Shown here: one piece after another, positions 33,234 to 41,762 of the stretch | Numbering within the stretch: position 1 is the first letter of the stretch | Layout of the letters: each line of letters begins with the position of its first letter | NCBI GenBank assembly: GCA_965232455.1 | Contig: OZ246981.1 | Span: 3,100,001 to 3,164,000 of the forward strand | Length of the DNA stretch: 64,000 nt | Origin: JBFGFX01 sp965232455 | Lineage (GTDB): Bacteria > Pseudomonadota > Gammaproteobacteria > Steroidobacterales > Woeseiaceae | Reading direction: 5' to 3' | The notes under the pieces: model-generated | Seen by the model: only the letters and a program-made list of their open reading frames with translations | What the model was told of the DNA's origin: nothing | Database searches by the model: none | Program-made: the position numbers and the translations under genes

Positions 33234-34091
33234 CTACTGCGTGCGCGAGCGCCGGTCCAGAAATACCAGCTGCTCGAAAAGATGGACGTCCTGCTCGTTT
33301 TTGAGCAGCGCCCCGTGCAGCGGCGGAATGCTCTTGCGAGAGTCCTTCTCGCGCAGCGCCGATGCCGGTATGTCCTCGGCCAGCAGCAGCTTGATCCAGT
33401 CCAGCAATTCCGACGTCGACGGCTTTTTCTTGAGCCCCGGGACCTCACGCACCTGATAGAAGACTTCGAGCGCTTCTTTCAGGAGGGTCTTTTTTAGACC
33501 GGGGAAATGCACGTCGACAATGCTGTGCATCGTCTCACTGTCCGGAAATTTAATGTAATGGAAAAAGCAGCGCCGCAGAAACGCGTCCGGCAGCTCTTTT
33601 TCGTTGTTGCTGGTAATGATGACAATCGGCCGATGACGGGCCTTGATGAGCTGCTTCGTTTCGTAGACGTAGAACTCCATGCGGTCCAGTTCTTGCAGCA
33701 GGTCGTTGGGAAATTCAATGTCCGCCTTGTCGATCTCGTCGATCAGCAGCACGGGCTGCGCATCCGATTGAAACGCCTCCCAAATCTTGCCGCGCACGAT
33801 GTAGTTGGCGATGTCGTTGACACGCTCGTCACCCAGCTGCGAATCGCGCAGCCGCGCAACGGCGTCGTAGTCGTACAATCCCTGCTGTGCCTTGGTAGTC
33901 GATTTGATATGCCATTCATACAGCGGCCGCGAAAGCGACGCGGCAACCTCCGTGGCCAGCTGCGTTTTGCCGGTCCCGGGCTCGCCTTTGATCAGGATCG
34001 GCCGTTCGAGCGTGATGGCGGCGTTCACGGCCATCATCAAATCGTCGGTGGCTACGTACGTGTTGGTGCCGGAAAATCGTTGTTCGGACAT
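33234..34091 (-). CDS. MoxR-family AAA+ ATPase
   Basis: The predicted protein has 285 residues. Walker A is GEPGTGKT (36-43), Walker B is VLLIDEIDKADIEF, sensor 1 lies in PIVIITSNNEKELPDAF and the arginine finger in LRRCFFHYI, all intact. MoxR ATPases work with VWA proteins to remodel or activate other complexes; in well-studied cases these are methanol dehydrogenase, CO dehydrogenase or nitric-oxide reductase. It lies upstream of, and is probably co-transcribed with, the VWA gene. No dedicated oxidoreductase gene is adjacent, so the target must be elsewhere. Confidence 0.9.
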   Translation of the reverse strand: MSEQRFSGTNTYVATDDLMMAVNAAITLERPILIKGEPGTGKTQLATEVAASLSRPLYEWHIKSTTKAQQGLYDYDAVARLRDSQLGDERVNDIANYIVRGKIWEAFQSDAQPVLLIDEIDKADIEFPNDLLQELDRMEFYVYETKQLIKARHRPIVIITSNNEKELPDAFLRRCFFHYIKFPDSETMHSIVDVHFPGLKKTLLKEALEVFYQVREVPGLKKKPSTSELLDWIKLLLAEDIPASALREKDSRKSIPPLHGALLKNEQDVHLFEQLVFLDRRSRTQ

Positions 34092-34171
34092 AGTTCGCTA
34101 CAGTGGTTCGAGATGTAATCAGTATCCCCTCTACCCCGCAGGCGCACAAGCGCGAGGTGAAGCGCTATATG

Positions 34172-36544
34172 TCAAGTGGCGGGGACCAGACTGAGCCGGT
34201 GCCGGGCCGCGCCCGGCAAAAACGGGGTGGGACGACCCTGGACCCAGTCCGCATGACCGCTTCTGTAGTAATCGGACAACGGATGGCCGCTCTGCCCGGC
34301 CGGCATGTGCAGATAACTGTTCCGCTCGTCCCCGGGCGACACCGCAAAACGCTCCGAAGCGCCGAACGAAGGACTCTGGACTCGCGGCATGTTGCCGTCA
34401 CCGTTCAAGGGTTCGGCGGGCATGTCGAGCCAAGCGGACAACGCCGGCAGGGCCCGACTCAAGGGATGCCGGATGGCCGCCGTGTTGACCTCTCCCCAGG
34501 TGCGGTCGGACAGCCGCGCGCCGAAGTTTTTTTCGTAATAGGCGATGTTGTGGTCAACCGCTTCGAGCAAAAAAGCGTCCCAGCCGGAGTAGTCCGCCGA
34601 CAGCAGGTGCGGAGGCCGCGTGGTGATCAGCTGCCAAAGCGGACCCTCGAACTGGTTGCTGACGCGCAGCTTGACGTCGTCTCCGTACTGCGCGCGCACC
34701 GGCGCCATCAGCATATGGAACGCGCGCGCCCGAACCTCCGCGCGGAACGCTTTGACGAGCCGGTAGCCGACCGAGTCCGCCGACGCGCGCGGTATCCAGT
34801 TTTCGACCAGGCGCCGGTACTCGGCGCGCGAGGGATGCTCACGGGCGGCGTCCGCATCCAGCACGTCGAGCAGCAGATCCCGCCAGCGCATGAGAAATAT
34901 GGCGCGATCGTCGAGTTGGATCTCGAGCATGTCTTGCGGCGCAAACGCATCGCGCGCAAACAGACCGTCGCGAATCTGACCGGCTCTTGCGCCAAGGTCG
35001 TAACCGCCGTCGCCGATCTTTTCCAGTTCGGCTCCGTCGACGACCCTCGTGTTGGCCGTCCAGATCCGCCCGGCCGCGGGATTGACGATACGCGGGTACT
35101 GCGCGGGCTCGAGCCAGCCGTTCCATCCGCCTCCGCCGCTCCAGTCCGCCGGTAAGCGCGTTTCCGCGCCGTTCCTTCTGGGAATCCGGCCTGCGAGGGT
35201 CCAGGCTATGTTTCCCGCCGCGTCGCCAACCACGAAATTCTGCGGCGGGATGGCCAGCCGGTTCGCGATGTCCACGGCCTCGTTCGCGGACGCCGCCGTT
35301 TCCAGTTCGAGCTGGACCAGGTTGACGCCGGCGCGCGCGTGGGCAACCCAGCTGACGGCGATCTCGCCGTCCGGATAATCGACGTCGTCGAGCACCGGCC
35401 CCCATATCGTTTCCCGCACCAGCAGCTCTTGCGCGGGGTCACCTTTGCTCTCGAGTCGTTCACGATGAACGTCGAATTTCCGGCTGCCCTCCGGCGTGCG
35501 GTAACTGTCCGTTGCGTCGCCCGGCGTCAGCAGCACCGCGTCCGACCAATCGCCGTAACTGTTCGTGAATCCCCACGCGATGCGGCCGTTGCTGCCGGCG
35601 ACCACGACCGGGGCGCCCGGCAGCGTGACGCCGCTCACGTCACGGGACGCGGCGCCGGTCTGGATGAGCCGAGCGCGATAAAAGACGTTTGGCGTGGTGA
35701 TGCCGAGGTGCATGTCGTTGGCGACGATCGCGCGACCGCTTGCGGTCAGGTCGCCGCCGACGACCCAGTTGTTGCTGCCGGGCAGCAGGCCTTCGGCATC
35801 GACGACCGCTCCGCGGCCGGACGCCGTGTGCGTCCCGCTGAGATCCATGACGCTCGCGGACGGTATCGCCCCCGTCGGCGTCGGATCGCCCGAGAGCGGT
35901 GCATCCCATGACGTTCCGCTCGGGTACATCCAGTTGAACACCGCCGCGGGCAAAACCCTGTGCGCGAAGCCGCGCTGCACGTCACGTGAGGCACGTTCGT
36001 CGTTGAGTTCCATGTACATCGCATAAACCGCCAGCAGCGTGTCCTCCGCCACCCATGGCTCCGGCTCGGCCCGCAGCACAAAGTACTCGAAGGGTTTGGC
36101 GGACAGGCTGGCAAGCCCCGCGTTCACGCCCGCCACGTAGGCACGCATCAGCCCGCGTTCGCGGTCGTTCATTTCCGTCAGCGCGTCGCCCGCGCGCGCG
36201 CGAAAGCGGTGCAGGCGGCTCCGCCGATCCACGGGCAGCGCCGCCGAGCCGACGAGCGCCGCCAGCTCGCCCGCCGCCTTGCGGCGCGTCAGATCCATCT
36301 GAAAAAACCGGTCCTGCCCGTGCACGAAGCCGGTGCCGAACGCGAGATCCGCGCGGTTCGACGCCGTAATCGTGGGGATTCCGATGGCGTCCCGCTCGAT
36401 GTCCACCGCCGCCGCCAGACCCGCAACACGCAGCTCGCCGTCGAGCGGCGGCAGGCTCGCGCGCAGAATGAGAAACGCGGCGGTCGCGGCAAGAACGCTC
36501 AGCGCCAACAACCCCGCGAGCAGTCGTTTTCCCAAGCGGCTCAT
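34172..36544 (-). CDS. Penicillin acylase (Ntn-hydrolase) family protein
   Basis: The protein has 790 residues from ATG 36544. An N-terminal hydrophobic segment (RLLAGLLALSVLAATAAFLIL) exports the precursor. The family is made as a single chain cut into alpha and beta subunits. The beta subunit would begin at S257 in PG-SNNWVVGG, the autocatalytic nucleophile. Other marks are TGFVHGQDRFFQMDLTRRKAAGELA and the late VNTAAIRHPLSRALP region. Members hydrolyse amide bonds of penicillin G, acyl-homoserine lactones or other N-acyl compounds; the substrate cannot be told from sequence. Quorum quenching is possible but unsupported here. Confidence 0.88.
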   Translation of the reverse strand: MSRLGKRLLAGLLALSVLAATAAFLILRASLPPLDGELRVAGLAAAVDIERDAIGIPTITASNRADLAFGTGFVHGQDRFFQMDLTRRKAAGELAALVGSAALPVDRRSRLHRFRARAGDALTEMNDRERGLMRAYVAGVNAGLASLSAKPFEYFVLRAEPEPWVAEDTLLAVYAMYMELNDERASRDVQRGFAHRVLPAAVFNWMYPSGTSWDAPLSGDPTPTGAIPSASVMDLSGTHTASGRGAVVDAEGLLPGSNNWVVGGDLTASGRAIVANDMHLGITTPNVFYRARLIQTGAASRDVSGVTLPGAPVVVAGSNGRIAWGFTNSYGDWSDAVLLTPGDATDSYRTPEGSRKFDVHRERLESKGDPAQELLVRETIWGPVLDDVDYPDGEIAVSWVAHARAGVNLVQLELETAASANEAVDIANRLAIPPQNFVVGDAAGNIAWTLAGRIPRRNGAETRLPADWSGGGGWNGWLEPAQYPRIVNPAAGRIWTANTRVVDGAELEKIGDGGYDLGARAGQIRDGLFARDAFAPQDMLEIQLDDRAIFLMRWRDLLLDVLDADAAREHPSRAEYRRLVENWIPRASADSVGYRLVKAFRAEVRARAFHMLMAPVRAQYGDDVKLRVSNQFEGPLWQLITTRPPHLLSADYSGWDAFLLEAVDHNIAYYEKNFGARLSDRTWGEVNTAAIRHPLSRALPALSAWLDMPAEPLNGDGNMPRVQSPSFGASERFAVSPGDERNSYLHMPAGQSGHPLSDYYRSGHADWVQGRPTPFLPGAARHRLSLVPAT

Positions 36545-36569
36545 CGTGGGACTCAAACGTTGACAGACC

Positions 36570-38006
36570 CTAAAGGTCGTTGCTGACTTTGACTATTTTC
36601 ATGGAATTCGTGCCGCCGGACACGCCGGCCAGATCGCCTTTTGTCAGCAGCACGAGATCGCCGACCTCAACCAGTTTCTTGTTGAGCAACGTGGAAAAAA
36701 CGTCGCGATACAGGTCCGTCATGTTGGTCGGCTGCGGGACGAAGGCAACCGGGTCCACGCCCCGATAAAGCGTCACCCGCCGGCGGGTCGCCTCATGCTG
36801 TGTAAACGCGTAAATCGGAATGTCCGATCGTATGCGCGACATCCAGAGCGTCGTCGAGCCGGACTCGGTCAGCGCGATGATGGCCTTGACGTCCATGTGA
36901 TTCGCCGTGTACATCACCGCCATTGCGACGGCCTCGTCAACCGCCTGAAACCGGTCTTCCAGTCGATGCGTCGTGCGCCCCTTGCGCAACGTGTGTTTTT
37001 CGGCGCCCTGACATACGTCGCTCATCGCCTCGATCACTTCGACGGGGTAGTTGCCGACCGCAGTTTCCGCCGACAGCATGACCGCGTCGGTTCCATCCAT
37101 CACGGCATTGGCGACGTCGGACACCTCCGCGCGCGTCGGAATCGGGCTCAAGATCATCGACTCCATCATTTGCGTGGCGGTGATGGTGACTTTATTGCGT
37201 TTGCGCGTCTTACGCAGGATCTGCTTCTGTATGCCGGTCAGCTCCGCGTATCCCATCTCGACGCCCAGGTCGCCGCGCGCGACCATGATCGCATCCGTTG
37301 CGGCGATGATGGAGTCGATACACTCTACCGCCTCGGCACGCTCGATTTTCGCGACGACGAGGCTGTCACCACCCGCGTCATTGGACAGATCCCTCGCCTG
37401 ATGGACGTCGTCCGCCGTGCGCACGAAGGACACGGCCAAGAAATCCATTCCGAGTTCCGCGGCGAAACGGATGTCCTGCCTGTCTTTTTCCGTCAGCGCC
37501 GGCGCCGACAGACCGCCCCCTTTCAGGTTGATACCTTTGTGGTCCGACAGCACACCGCCGTTGACGACGGTCGTGTGCACCCGGGTGCCGTCGACCTCCA
37601 CCACGGACAGCGTGATCTGACCGTCGTTCAGGAGCAGCACGTCGCCGGCTTTGACGTCCTCGTGCAGCTTGTCGTAGGCAACGCCGACGCCGTCCTCGTT
37701 CCCCTCCATGTCGCCAAGCGCCGGATCGACAAAAAAGCGGGCGCCGTCGAGCAGCTGGGCGCTGGCCGCCGCAAACCGCTTGACGCGAATTTTCGGTCCC
37801 TGCAAATCGCCCATGACGCCCACGTCTTTGCCGCAGTCGGCGGACACTCTGCGCAGCAGTTCCACCCGCTGACGCTGATCGTCGCGATTGCCGTGCGAAA
37901 AGTTGATACGGGCCACGTCGAGACCGGCCAGAATGATCCGGCGCATGATCTCTGGGTCATCGGTCGCCGGCCCGAGGGTGGCGACGATCTTGGTTCTACG
38001 CTGCAT
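36570..38006 (-). CDS. pyk: Pyruvate kinase
   Basis: The protein has 478 residues from ATG 38006 (MQRRTKIVATLGPA). It makes ATP and pyruvate from PEP at the end of glycolysis. The barrel shows RINFSHGN (about 40), DLQGPKIRV, the catalytic MVARGDLGVEMGYAEL and ATQMMESMI; a C-terminal domain (ALTESGSTTLWMSRIRSDIPIYAFT) binds the allosteric effector. The family size is 470-480 residues, so it is complete. In many gammaproteobacteria it follows pgk; here a PhoX-like gene on the other strand lies between them, so pyk probably has its own promoter in the 125-bp gap before 38132. Confidence 0.95.
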   Translation of the reverse strand: MQRRTKIVATLGPATDDPEIMRRIILAGLDVARINFSHGNRDDQRQRVELLRRVSADCGKDVGVMGDLQGPKIRVKRFAAASAQLLDGARFFVDPALGDMEGNEDGVGVAYDKLHEDVKAGDVLLLNDGQITLSVVEVDGTRVHTTVVNGGVLSDHKGINLKGGGLSAPALTEKDRQDIRFAAELGMDFLAVSFVRTADDVHQARDLSNDAGGDSLVVAKIERAEAVECIDSIIAATDAIMVARGDLGVEMGYAELTGIQKQILRKTRKRNKVTITATQMMESMILSPIPTRAEVSDVANAVMDGTDAVMLSAETAVGNYPVEVIEAMSDVCQGAEKHTLRKGRTTHRLEDRFQAVDEAVAMAVMYTANHMDVKAIIALTESGSTTLWMSRIRSDIPIYAFTQHEATRRRVTLYRGVDPVAFVPQPTNMTDLYRDVFSTLLNKKLVEVGDLVLLTKGDLAGVSGGTNSMKIVKVSNDL

Positions 38007-38131
38007 GTCGGCGATTATTGCACAACGACCCACGACCGGTTGTGGTTATTACTAGGTGTATGCGGCGGCTCGGGCGCGGTAATCTAAGCGAATCAAGGGT
38101 CGACAAACCTCAACTACGGGAAACACGATCG

Positions 38132-39490
38132 ATGATCTCCAGGCGACGTTTTGTGCAAACCCTCGCGGCTGCGGCCGCCGCGCCGCGGATTACCGCCGCG
38201 GACTCGACGGCCGCTCGATTCGGCGCGTTGCGCAGTGACCCCCACGAAATAATCGACCTTCCCGAGGGCTTTGATTACCGAATTGTTTCCCGACACGGCG
38301 ACGAAATGGAAGACGGCCTGCTGGTGCCGGCGCGAGCGGACGGCATGGCCGCGTTCGACACCGGAGACGGCAACGTGACCCTGGTCTGCAATCACGAAAA
38401 TCACCCGAGCGGCGGCGGGCCGTTTGGCCCGGACAACGAGCGGCTCGGGCGAATCGACGCCGAGAAGATCTACGATCGCGGCGCGGGCCTTACGCCGGGC
38501 ACGGGCGGCACCACGACGATTGTCTACGATCCGCGCGCGCGCAGAACCCTGCGACGGCATCTGAGCCTCGCCGGCACCGAAATCAATTGCGCGGGAGGGC
38601 CAACGCCCTGGGGCAGCTGGTTGAGCTGCGAGGAATGTTTCGAGCGCCCCGGAGTCAGCAATGAACGGCGGACGAGCATCACGCGCGAACGCCGGCACGG
38701 CTACGTATTCGAGGTTCCCGCAAACGCCGTGACCGTGTCGACCCCGATACCGCTCCGCGACATGGGCCGCTTCGAGCACGAAGCGGCGGCGGTCGATCCC
38801 GCGTCCGGCATCGTTTACCTGAGTGAAGACAGGCATCGCAGCCTGCTCTACCGATTTATCCCGAACGTCGCCGGCCAGCTTCAGCGCGGCGGACGCCTGC
38901 AGGCCCTGGCGATCGTGGATCACCCGTCGTTCGATACCCGCAACTGGGACAATCCGGGCGGCATGCGCTTGAGAGAGTGGCGGACGGCGCGTTGGATCGA
39001 TCTCGACGACGTCGATCCGGACGAGGACGACCTCCGGTTGCGGGGGTTCGCGGCGGGCGCCGCGCGCTTTGCGCGCGGCGAGGGCTTGTGTTACGCGGAC
39101 GGCAGCATCTTCATGACCGCGACCATCGGCGGCGCGGAGCGGCTCGGACAGGTCTTCGAGTACCGGATCGGCGGGGCCGACCACGCGCCGGCGGGGAGGA
39201 GCGAAGGAGAGCTGCGGCTGCTCGCCGAGGCCAAGCACGACGGCCTGCTGTTCAACGCCGACAACCTGACGATGAGTCCGTGGGGCGACCTGGTCATCTG
39301 CGAGGACACCGCATTCCACTGCGGGTTGATCGGCATGACGCCGTCCGGTAGGGAGTACGTTATCGCCGACAATCCCTACACGAGTTCGGAGCTGGCCGGC
39401 GTGTGTTTTTCACCGGACGGCAAGATCCTGTTCGTGAATATTCAGGACCGCGGCCTGACGCTGGCAATCACCGGGCCCTGGATAAGCTGA
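38132..39490 (+). CDS. PhoX-like (DUF839) exported protein with Tat signal
   Basis: The protein has 452 residues from ATG 38132. The start MISRRRFVQTLAAAAAAPRITAA is a twin-arginine signal peptide, so the protein folds before export. The body is a beta-propeller of the PhoX/DUF839 type (DLPEGFDYRIVSRHGDEMEDG, GNVTLVCNHENHPSG, NCAGGPTPWGSWLSCEECFE, GRFEHEAAAVDP, ADNLTMSPWGDLVICED). PhoX proteins are Ca2+/Fe3+-dependent alkaline phosphatases; the conserved CNHE and SWLSCEE segments that bind metal in PhoX are present. Phosphatase activity is plausible but untested. It lies, oppositely oriented, between pyk and pgk. Confidence 0.85.
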   Translation: MISRRRFVQTLAAAAAAPRITAADSTAARFGALRSDPHEIIDLPEGFDYRIVSRHGDEMEDGLLVPARADGMAAFDTGDGNVTLVCNHENHPSGGGPFGPDNERLGRIDAEKIYDRGAGLTPGTGGTTTIVYDPRARRTLRRHLSLAGTEINCAGGPTPWGSWLSCEECFERPGVSNERRTSITRERRHGYVFEVPANAVTVSTPIPLRDMGRFEHEAAAVDPASGIVYLSEDRHRSLLYRFIPNVAGQLQRGGRLQALAIVDHPSFDTRNWDNPGGMRLREWRTARWIDLDDVDPDEDDLRLRGFAAGAARFARGEGLCYADGSIFMTATIGGAERLGQVFEYRIGGADHAPAGRSEGELRLLAEAKHDGLLFNADNLTMSPWGDLVICEDTAFHCGLIGMTPSGREYVIADNPYTSSELAGVCFSPDGKILFVNIQDRGLTLAITGPWIS

Positions 39491-39506
39491 CTCCGGCGAC
39501 CCGCAC

Positions 39507-40679
39507 CTAGGACCCGGAGGCGCGTTCCTCCAGCACCGCCACCGCCGGCAGCGTTTTTCCTTCCACGAACTCGAGGAACGCCCCGCCGCCCGTGGAGATG
39601 TAGGAGACGCCGTCGGAGACCCCGTATTTGTCGATCGCCGCAAGGGTATCGCCGCCGCCGGCCACGGAAAACGCGTCGCTGGCCGCGATGGCTTCGGCGA
39701 TCGTCCGCGTGCCGCCGCCAAACCCACCGAACTCGAATACGCCGACCGGACCGTTCCAGATCACGGTGCCGGCATCCGCGATCAGCGCCGCGAAACGTTC
39801 GGCCGTCTCCGGCCCGATGTCCAGTATCAACTCGTCTTCGGCCACCTCACTGACGGCCTTGACCGTCGCCTCGGCGTCCTCGGCGAACCGCGAGGCGACG
39901 ACGACGTCGTCCGGCACCGGGATCTCCGCCCGGTCGTCTTTGCGCGAAGCGAGGCGCGCAGCGATATCGAGCATGTCCGGCTCATGCAGGGATTTGCCGA
40001 CGGCGTGACCGGCCGCGGCAATAAAGGTGTTGGCAATGCCGCCGCCCACAATGAGCTGATCGACCCGATCCGCCAGCGCTTCGAGCACCGTCAGCTTGGT
40101 TGACACCTTTGAGCCGCCGACGATCGCCACGACCGGCCGGCGCGGCTCGGAAAGCGCTTTGCCGAGCGCCGCCAGCTCCGCGGACAGCAGCGGCCCGGCG
40201 CACGCCTGCGGCGCAAACCGCGCGACACCGTGAGTGCTCGCCTGCGCGCGGTGCGCCGTGCCGAAGGCGTCCATCACGAACACGTCGCAAAGCGCGGCCA
40301 TCTTCCTGGCGAGCTGTTCGTCGTCCGCTTTCTCTCCTACGAGGAAACGGACGTTCTCCAGCAGCACGACGCCGCCGGGCGCAACGTCGACGCCGTCGAT
40401 CCAGTTCGGGGCCAGAGCGACGTCCTGTTCCAACAGCGAAGCGAGGTGATCCGCGACCGGCCCGAGACTGAACGCCGGATCGGATTCCCCTTCGGTGGGC
40501 CGGCCCAGGTGCGACATCAACAGGACCGCTGCGCCGGCCTCGAGCGCCGCCCGGACGGTCGGCAACGCCGCGCGAATTCGCGCGTCGCTCGTAATGACGC
40601 CGTCGCGCAGCGGGACGTTCAGGTCCTCACGGATCAGCACCCGCTTGCCGGCAAGGTCGAGATCCCGCATCAACAGCAT
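39507..40679 (-). CDS. pgk: Phosphoglycerate kinase
   Basis: The protein has 390 residues from ATG 40679 (MLLMRDLDL); AGGAAG lies seven bases before it. It transfers phosphate from 1,3-bisphosphoglycerate to ADP in glycolysis. The substrate-binding N-domain has KRVLIREDLNVPLRDG (about 14), LMSHLGRPTEG and VLLENVRF. The nucleotide-binding C-domain has VAIVGGSKVSTKLTVLEAL, IWNGPVGVFEF and VAGGGDTLAAIDKYG. It follows gap by 10 bp in the tkt-gap-pgk operon. It ends 16 bp from the convergent PhoX-like gene with no obvious terminator between. Confidence 0.96.
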   Translation of the reverse strand: MLLMRDLDLAGKRVLIREDLNVPLRDGVITSDARIRAALPTVRAALEAGAAVLLMSHLGRPTEGESDPAFSLGPVADHLASLLEQDVALAPNWIDGVDVAPGGVVLLENVRFLVGEKADDEQLARKMAALCDVFVMDAFGTAHRAQASTHGVARFAPQACAGPLLSAELAALGKALSEPRRPVVAIVGGSKVSTKLTVLEALADRVDQLIVGGGIANTFIAAAGHAVGKSLHEPDMLDIAARLASRKDDRAEIPVPDDVVVASRFAEDAEATVKAVSEVAEDELILDIGPETAERFAALIADAGTVIWNGPVGVFEFGGFGGGTRTIAEAIAASDAFSVAGGGDTLAAIDKYGVSDGVSYISTGGGAFLEFVEGKTLPAVAVLEERASGS

Positions 40680-40689
40680 GATGCACTTC

Positions 40690-41703
40690 CTACTCGGCGT
40701 TGAAGAGCGCAATCGCCGTATCGAGCATCCGGCAGGAGAAGCCCCACTCGTTGTCGTACCAGGCAATCACCTTGACGAGCGTGCCTTCCATCACCTTGGT
40801 CAGCGAGGCGTCGTACGTCGATGACGCGGGATCGTGATTGAAGTCGATCGAGACGAGCGGCGCATCGTTATAGGCAAGCACGCCTTTGAGCGATCCCTCG
40901 CTTGCGGCGCGCATGATGTCGTTGATCTCGTCCACGCTGGTGTCGCGCTCGGCGACGAAACTCAGATCGACCGCGGACACGTTGATCGTCGGCACGCGCA
41001 TTGAAAATCCGTCCAGACGACCGTTCAACTCCGGCAACACGAGCCCGACCGCCGCCGCGGCGCCGGTTTTTGTCGGTATCTGCGACATCGTGGCGGACCG
41101 GGCGCGACGCAGATCCTTGTGGAACACGTCCGTCAGCACCTGGTCGTTCGTGTAGGCATGTATCGTCGTCATGATGCCGTGCCGGACACCGATCTTTTCA
41201 TGAAGCGGTTTGACCAGCGGCGCCAGGCAGTTCGTGGTACAGGATGCGTTCGAGATGATCTCGTGTTCTTTTTTCAGGATGTCGTGATTGACGCCGTAAA
41301 CCACCGTTGCGTCGACGTCGGCGCCGCCCGGCGCCGAAATGATGACTTTTTTTGCGCCGCCGGCCAGGTGTTTCGACGCCGCTTCGCGCGTCCGAAAGAA
41401 GCCGGTCGACTCGAGCACGATGTCCACACCGAGATCCCCCCAAGGCAGCTTGGCGGGATCCCGCTCGGCCAGGACACGAATCTTGTCGCCATTGACGATC
41501 ATGTTGTCGCCATCGACTTCGACGGTGCCAGGGAAACGTCCGTGCGCCGTATCGTGTCGGGTGAGATGGGCATTGGTGTTGGCATCGCCAAGATCGTTGA
41601 CGGCGACGATCTCGAGTTCCGACCCTTTGTCACCTTCGTAAAGTGCGCGCAACATGTTGCGGCCGATGCGGCCGTAGCCGTTAATGCCGAGTTTGATGGT
41701 CAT
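40690..41703 (-). CDS. gap: Glyceraldehyde-3-phosphate dehydrogenase, type I
   Basis: The protein has 337 residues. It has the NAD-binding start MTIKLGINGYGRIGRNMLRAL, the catalytic cysteine C155 in SNASCTTNCL and the C-terminal IAWYDNEWGFSCRMLD. It oxidises and phosphorylates glyceraldehyde 3-phosphate to 1,3-bisphosphoglycerate. Cofactor preference cannot be settled with certainty from sequence; the aspartate-containing AVNDLG after the second strand suggests NAD. It sits between tkt (59 bp upstream) and pgk, a conserved gammaproteobacterial order. Confidence 0.96.
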   Translation of the reverse strand: MTIKLGINGYGRIGRNMLRALYEGDKGSELEIVAVNDLGDANTNAHLTRHDTAHGRFPGTVEVDGDNMIVNGDKIRVLAERDPAKLPWGDLGVDIVLESTGFFRTREAASKHLAGGAKKVIISAPGGADVDATVVYGVNHDILKKEHEIISNASCTTNCLAPLVKPLHEKIGVRHGIMTTIHAYTNDQVLTDVFHKDLRRARSATMSQIPTKTGAAAAVGLVLPELNGRLDGFSMRVPTINVSAVDLSFVAERDTSVDEINDIMRAASEGSLKGVLAYNDAPLVSIDFNHDPASSTYDASLTKVMEGTLVKVIAWYDNEWGFSCRMLDTAIALFNAE

Positions 41704-41762
41704 CCCAATCTCCTAAGTCCAAAAGCCAAGCGGTTCCCCGGCGAGCGCCGGGACACCGACAG

